Of a stretch of DNA of 9,504 nucleotides, positions 7,281 through 9,504 are shown in pieces. A model generated the notes under the pieces. It was not told where the DNA came from. It saw only the letters and a program-made list of their open reading frames with translations, and did not search any database. The stretch spans positions 1 to 9,504 of the forward strand of contig DAOWAG010000024.1 of NCBI GenBank assembly GCA_030634715.1. The letters run 5' to 3'. Source of the DNA: Candidatus Aegiribacteria sp. GTDB taxonomy: Bacteria; Fermentibacterota; Fermentibacteria; Fermentibacterales; Fermentibacteraceae. Numbering within the stretch: position 1 is the stretch's first letter; each line of letters opens with the position of its first letter. The position numbers and the translations under genes were made by a program.

Positions 7281-7291
7281 AAAGGAATGCT

Positions 7292-7708
7292 ATGCCAGGA
7301 AGAGGCGGAAGAGGATTCGGAGCGAGGGGTAGATGCAGACGCAGAATAGGAAGGTTTCTTGAGCCATGTCTTCTTCTACTGCTTCATGCAGGAGAATCAC
7401 ACGGGTACGAGCTTCTTGAGAACCTTGACCGCTTCGGTTTCACCGGAAATCCAGCTGATTCCAGTACTATTTATCGAATCCTCAGAAGTCTCGAAGAGAG
7501 AGGATTTGTTACATCAATGTGGGCAGAGGGTGACTCTGGCCCTGCAAGAAGAGTCTATACTCTTACAGATGAGGGTAATCTTTACCTTGATACCTGGGTT
7601 ATGGACCTTGAAGAAACTGATAAAATTCTGCACAGTTTTTTTAATGAGTATCACAGTCACATGAAAATTCATCATGAGGATGAGAATGAAGCGAAAGGAG
7701 AAGAATAA
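7292..7708 (+). CDS. PadR-family winged-helix transcriptional regulator
   Basis: This 138-residue DNA-binding protein has a Gly/Arg-rich basic N-terminal arm (MPGRGGRGFGARGRCRRR), then the PadR winged helix (about 21-97): FLEPCLLLLLHAGESHGYEL, the recognition helix region SSTIYRILRSLEERGFV (about 57-73) and a wing ending RRVYTLTDEG. A C-terminal dimerisation helix lies at about 97-122, with a charged, His-containing tail. The start is ATG at 7292 with AAAGGA ending 5 nt upstream; the frame extends to a TTG at 7229, but that triplet is the -35 box. The gene is first in the operon and its TAA overlaps the next ATG (TAATG, 7706-7710). Family knowledge and the adjacent palindrome suggest that it represses this operon. 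The Gly/Arg arm is typical of PadR proteins that accompany NifX/DUF5320 clusters. The inducing signal is unknown; Cys15 and Cys26 are visible but no metal site can be claimed. Confidence 0.92.
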   Translation: MPGRGGRGFGARGRCRRRIGRFLEPCLLLLLHAGESHGYELLENLDRFGFTGNPADSSTIYRILRSLEERGFVTSMWAEGDSGPARRVYTLTDEGNLYLDTWVMDLEETDKILHSFFNEYHSHMKIHHEDENEAKGEE

Positions 7709-8049
7709 TGCCGGCAGGAAACGGAACAGGACCGCTTGGTGAAGGTCCTTTGACAGGAAGATCTATGGGAAGGTGTACCGACCTTCAGACAGACGGATAT
7801 ATGTCAGCCCCCGGAAGGAGAGGCGCAGGGGAATACTTCCGCTGTGGTCGCGGCAGCGGAAGAGGCATGAGAAATCGCTTCTATGAGACAGGCCTTCCTT
7901 TTTGGCGCAGATACCAGCAGCACAACCCTCTCCAGAATACTGAATTCGCAGAAACTGATTCCCTCAAGAGGCAACTTCAGAATGTAGCCGATACTCTTGA
8001 GCACATTGCCAGCCGCGTCAAGCAGCTGATAGAACAAAGAAAAGGATAA
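7708..8049 (+). CDS. DUF5320-family small protein
   Basis: This 113-residue protein opens with MPAGNGTGPLGEGPLTGRSMGRC, the GTGPxGxGPxTGRxxGxC signature of DUF5320. The middle is Gly/Arg-rich (about 36-56), followed by the family's aromatic stretch RNRFYETGLPFWRRY (about 56-69). It ends in an amphipathic helix (about 84-111, SLKRQLQNVADTLEHIASRV...) of coiled-coil character. It has two cysteines (about 23 and 46), no signal peptide and no membrane segment. The start ATG at 7708 overlaps the PadR stop, with AAAGGAG 7 nt upstream, so it is translationally coupled. The family has no established function. Its members are recurrently found next to NifX-domain proteins and MinD-type Fe-S ATPases in anaerobes, as here, so a role as a partner or scaffold in that complex is inferred. 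Confidence 0.85.
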   Translation: MPAGNGTGPLGEGPLTGRSMGRCTDLQTDGYMSAPGRRGAGEYFRCGRGSGRGMRNRFYETGLPFWRRYQQHNPLQNTEFAETDSLKRQLQNVADTLEHIASRVKQLIEQRKG

Positions 8050-8055
8050 TTTCTG

Positions 8056-8553
8056 ATGAATGTAATTGTCAGTGCCATGGGGAGAAATCTTGATTCAAAG
8101 ATCAGCCCAGTTTTTGGAAGAGCTCAATGGTTCATTCTGGTTGACATGGATGACATGTCATACGAGTCCTTTGAAAACCCGGCTCTCAACCAGAGCAGCG
8201 GAGCTGGTGTGATGGCGGCTCAGTTCGTTCTGAAGAAGGGATCAGCTTCTGTTCTTAGTTCAAATGTAGGTCCAAAAGCATTTGAAGTTCTTCAGGCCGG
8301 ATCGGTATCATGCTATATCTCAGAGAGCGGAACGGTGAGGTATGCGGTAGATGCTTTCAAAGGTGATCACCTCAAGAAAATGGAGTCAGCAACGGCCAGT
8401 GAACATTCCGGAATGTCTGGAAATTCTGAGGATCTTTCAGGAAAAGTCACCGGAGGCATTGATGAGCTTCTAATGCTTACTGAAAAACTTCGTGATCTCA
8501 GAGCACAGGTTGCAGATATTCTTGAACAGCTCGATAGAATCAGTGAGGGATAG
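8056..8553 (+). CDS. NifX/NifB-domain (dinitrogenase iron-molybdenum cofactor) protein, first copy
   Basis: The 165-residue protein has a NifX-like ribonuclease-H-type fold (about 1-105): strand MNVIVSAMG, ISPVFGRAQWFILVD (about 16-30), SGAGVMAAQFVLKKG (about 48-62), the SSNVGPKAFEVL turn (about 68-79) and GTVRYAVDAFKGD (about 92-104). Proteins of this family bind or carry FeMo-type or other Fe-S metal clusters. The usual Cys of the FGRCxxF motif is replaced here (FGRAQWF), and only one cysteine (about 86) remains. A Ser/Gly-rich linker (about 111-133) leads to a C-terminal coiled-coil-like helix (about 134-163). The start ATG has AAAGGA 9 nt upstream, and the gap after the DUF5320 stop is 6 nt. 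No nitrogenase genes are near, so a nitrogen-fixation role is not supported. Confidence 0.9.
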   Translation: MNVIVSAMGRNLDSKISPVFGRAQWFILVDMDDMSYESFENPALNQSSGAGVMAAQFVLKKGSASVLSSNVGPKAFEVLQAGSVSCYISESGTVRYAVDAFKGDHLKKMESATASEHSGMSGNSEDLSGKVTGGIDELLMLTEKLRDLRAQVADILEQLDRISEG

Positions 8554-8557
8554 CACT

Positions 8558-9034
8558 ATGAGAATAGTAATATCATCCGACAGCGATAAGACGCTTGATT
8601 CTTCTGTTAGTCACCACTTTGGAAGATGCCCGTACTTCACGGTCATAAACATTGAAAATAATGAGATCCTTAACGCTGAAGCAGTTGAAAATCCTTACTT
8701 CTCCAGTCATTCCCCGGGGCAGGTTCCCGATTTTATAAAAAGCCTTGGTGCAGATACGATGATCGCAGGAGGAATGGGTGGTCGCGCAATCAGTATTTTC
8801 AGGAGCAATGGGATTAAATGCTCAACAGGCGTGACAGGTACTGTAAGGAGAGCTGTAACACAGTATCTCTCGGGGAATCTTTCTGCTGCCGCACCATGCA
8901 AGGAAAGCGTGGACCACGGTCATGGAACATCTGAATATGAAAAAGATTCTATTGACCGACTAAAAGAGGAAGCCACATATCTACTTAATAAACTTGACGA
9001 TATCATCGTTGAGATTCCAGAAAAAGACGGTTAG
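8558..9034 (+). CDS. NifX/NifB-domain protein, second copy
   Basis: The 158-residue paralogue of the preceding gene keeps the canonical metal-site sequence: SHHFGRCPYFTVI (about 18-30, Cys24 with two adjacent His), the glycine turn IAGGMGGRAISIF (about 69-81), Cys88 in GIKCSTG, and GTVRRAVTQYLSGNL. After the domain comes CKESVDHGHG (Cys114, His120, His122), a possible extra metal ligand cluster, then a terminal helix (about 131-150). A shared fold but low identity to the first copy suggests specialised roles, with this copy more likely to hold the metal centre. The start is ATG at 8558 with GAGG 9 nt upstream; a longer frame from 8492 would overlap the previous gene by 62 nt and adds sequence foreign to the family. 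The gap to the previous stop is 4 nt, so it is co-translated. Confidence 0.9.
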   Translation: MRIVISSDSDKTLDSSVSHHFGRCPYFTVINIENNEILNAEAVENPYFSSHSPGQVPDFIKSLGADTMIAGGMGGRAISIFRSNGIKCSTGVTGTVRRAVTQYLSGNLSAAAPCKESVDHGHGTSEYEKDSIDRLKEEATYLLNKLDDIIVEIPEKDG

Positions 9035-9047
9035 AAAGGAGTATATA

Positions 9048-9242
9048 GTGAGCCGAGGTACTGGTAGAGGCCAGCAAAGTATTACCGGTGGCGGTCGGGG
9101 TCGCGGAGGAGGACCATACGCAGCGGGTCCCGGAGGAAATTGCGTCTGTCCGGGCTGTGGTAAAAAGATTCAACATCAGCAGGGACAGGCATGTAATAAA
9201 CTGACCTGTCCGGTATGCGGGACGAGAATGACTCGGGAGTAA
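9048..9242 (+). CDS. Small Gly-rich protein with Cys-rich zinc-ribbon/rubredoxin-like end
   Basis: The 64-residue protein starts at GTG 9048, with AAAGGAG (9035-9041) 6 nt upstream. The frame also reaches back to 8994, but that part overlaps the previous gene. Residues 1-30 are Gly/Arg-rich and close with PYAAGPGG. Residues 31-64 hold C32, C34, C37, H43, C49, C54 and C57, with two CPxCG knuckles (34-38 and 54-58) of the kind that bind zinc or iron, and the end TRMTRE. Small proteins with this GPGG-CVCPxCG...CPxCGxxMxRE pattern accompany NifX/MinD clusters in anaerobes; I know no assigned function. A metal-binding accessory or carrier is plausible. It would be easy to miss because of its length and GTG start. 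Confidence 0.85.
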   Translation: MSRGTGRGQQSITGGGRGRGGGPYAAGPGGNCVCPGCGKKIQHQQGQACNKLTCPVCGTRMTRE

Positions 9243-9251
9243 GTTCGGGAA

Positions 9252-9504
9252 ATGGTCATAGCAGTAGCAAGCGGCAAGGGCGGCACGGGTAAAACCATGG
9301 TGGCAGTCAGCCTGGCTCTTACCGCTGCGGGAGAAGAGGCTGAACTCCGCCCTCTTCTTCTCGATTGCGATGTCGAAGAGCCTAATGCAGGTCTCTTTCT
9401 TGATACCGAATACAGTTTACAGAGAAAGACCGGTGTACTGGTTCCGGAAGTTGATAACGATAAATGCACATACTGTGGAAGATGTTCGGAAGTCTGTGTC
9501 TGGA
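9252..9504 (+). CDS. MinD/ParA-superfamily ATPase with inserted 4Fe-4S ferredoxin domain (5' part)
   Basis: The frame runs off the window after 84 complete codons. It begins MVIAVASGKGGTGKTMVA, a deviant Walker A loop (GKGGTGKT at 8-15) with the signature lysine of MinD/Mrp/NifH-like ATPases, followed by LLLDCDVEEPN (36-46), the switch/A' region. After that comes CTYCGRCSEVC (Cys72, 75, 78, 82), a complete CxxCxxCxxxC 4Fe-4S motif. This arrangement defines the MinD-superfamily P-loop ATPase with an inserted ferredoxin domain (COG1149), thought to couple ATP hydrolysis to Fe-S cluster or electron handling. The start is ATG 9252, 9 nt after the zinc-ribbon stop; the nearest purine-rich site (GGGAG at 9235-9239) is 12 nt away, so initiation may rely on coupling. 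In other genomes a second such ATPase often follows. Confidence 0.92.
   Translation, partial: MVIAVASGKGGTGKTMVAVSLALTAAGEEAELRPLLLDCDVEEPNAGLFLDTEYSLQRKTGVLVPEVDNDKCTYCGRCSEVCVW

Noticed and set aside
7229..7291. Longer PadR protein starting at TTG 7229
   Set aside because: That TTG is the first half of a perfect -35 box, the intervening DNA holds the -10 and the palindrome, and ATG 7292 has AAAGGA 5 nt upstream and matches the family N-terminus.
8492..8557. Upstream start at 8492 for the second NifX protein
   Set aside because: It would overlap the preceding gene by 62 nt and adds a segment unlike the family; ATG 8558 has a GAGG site and gives the usual MRIVISS opening.
8056..9034. Nitrogen fixation genes
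   Set aside because: The NifX/NifB-type domain also occurs in many non-diazotrophic anaerobes, and no nifH, D, K, E, N or radical-SAM nifB sequence is present.
9176..9469. Minus-strand frame of 97 residues over the end of the zinc-ribbon gene and the ATPase
   Set aside because: It is antisense to clear Walker A and zinc-ribbon coding sequence and has a low-complexity Ser/Arg composition with no recognisable domain.
1..9504. CRISPR arrays, tRNA/rRNA genes, insertion sequences
   Set aside because: No regularly spaced repeats, tRNA-like cloverleaf, transposase motifs or terminal inverted repeats with target duplications were recognised on reading both strands.

Overview
The window looks like a piece of chromosome from an anaerobic, probably uncultured bacterium of about mid GC content. 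Two things point that way. The first gene ends in the PNPF...SGVYLVRI type of C-terminal domain that is common in secreted proteins of Bacteroidetes and of candidate phyla in the Fermentibacteria / WOR-3 / Eisenbacteria range. The right end carries a NifX-domain / DUF5320 / ferredoxin-MinD ATPase cluster, a set typical of strict anaerobes. The exact phylum is an inference and cannot be fixed from the window alone.

Layout. Positions 1-834 (+) hold the 3' part of a secreted protein: a lectin-like domain of the type found behind papain-family peptidases, then the C-terminal Ig-like tail. A hairpin at 845-879 separates it from a convergent three-gene block on the minus strand, read from right to left: a soluble hybrid histidine kinase with four PAS-like domains and a C-terminal receiver (6046-3308), a UPF0104 / LPG-synthase-type integral membrane protein (3336-2209), and a phosphomannomutase/phosphoglucomutase (2207-861, TTG start). 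The genes overlap or nearly touch, so they are probably co-transcribed. Upstream of them on the same strand is an EamA/DMT-family transporter (7066-6209). Its natural start seems to lie further upstream and to be thrown out of frame by one base at an A8 tract.

A divergent regulatory region (about 7113-7291) separates the minus-strand genes from a tight plus-strand operon: PadR-family regulator (7292), DUF5320 small protein (7708), two different NifX/NifB-domain proteins (8056 and 8558), a 64-residue Gly-rich protein with a Cys-rich zinc-ribbon-like end (9048, GTG start), and the beginning of a MinD-type ATPase with an inserted 4Fe-4S ferredoxin motif (9252, running off the window). The operon has a strong sigma70-type promoter (TTGACA, 16 bp, TATCAT) and a 27-bp almost perfect palindrome between the -10 and the ribosome binding site, which is the best candidate for a PadR autoregulatory operator.

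The NifX/DUF5320/ferredoxin-ATPase operon is the most interesting unit. No nitrogenase structural genes are visible. The combination of a self-regulating PadR repressor, three small proteins each ending in a short helix that could form a coiled coil, a metal-binding mini-protein and an Fe-S ATPase suggests a metal- or Fe-S-cluster handling or redox-sensing complex whose substrate is unknown.
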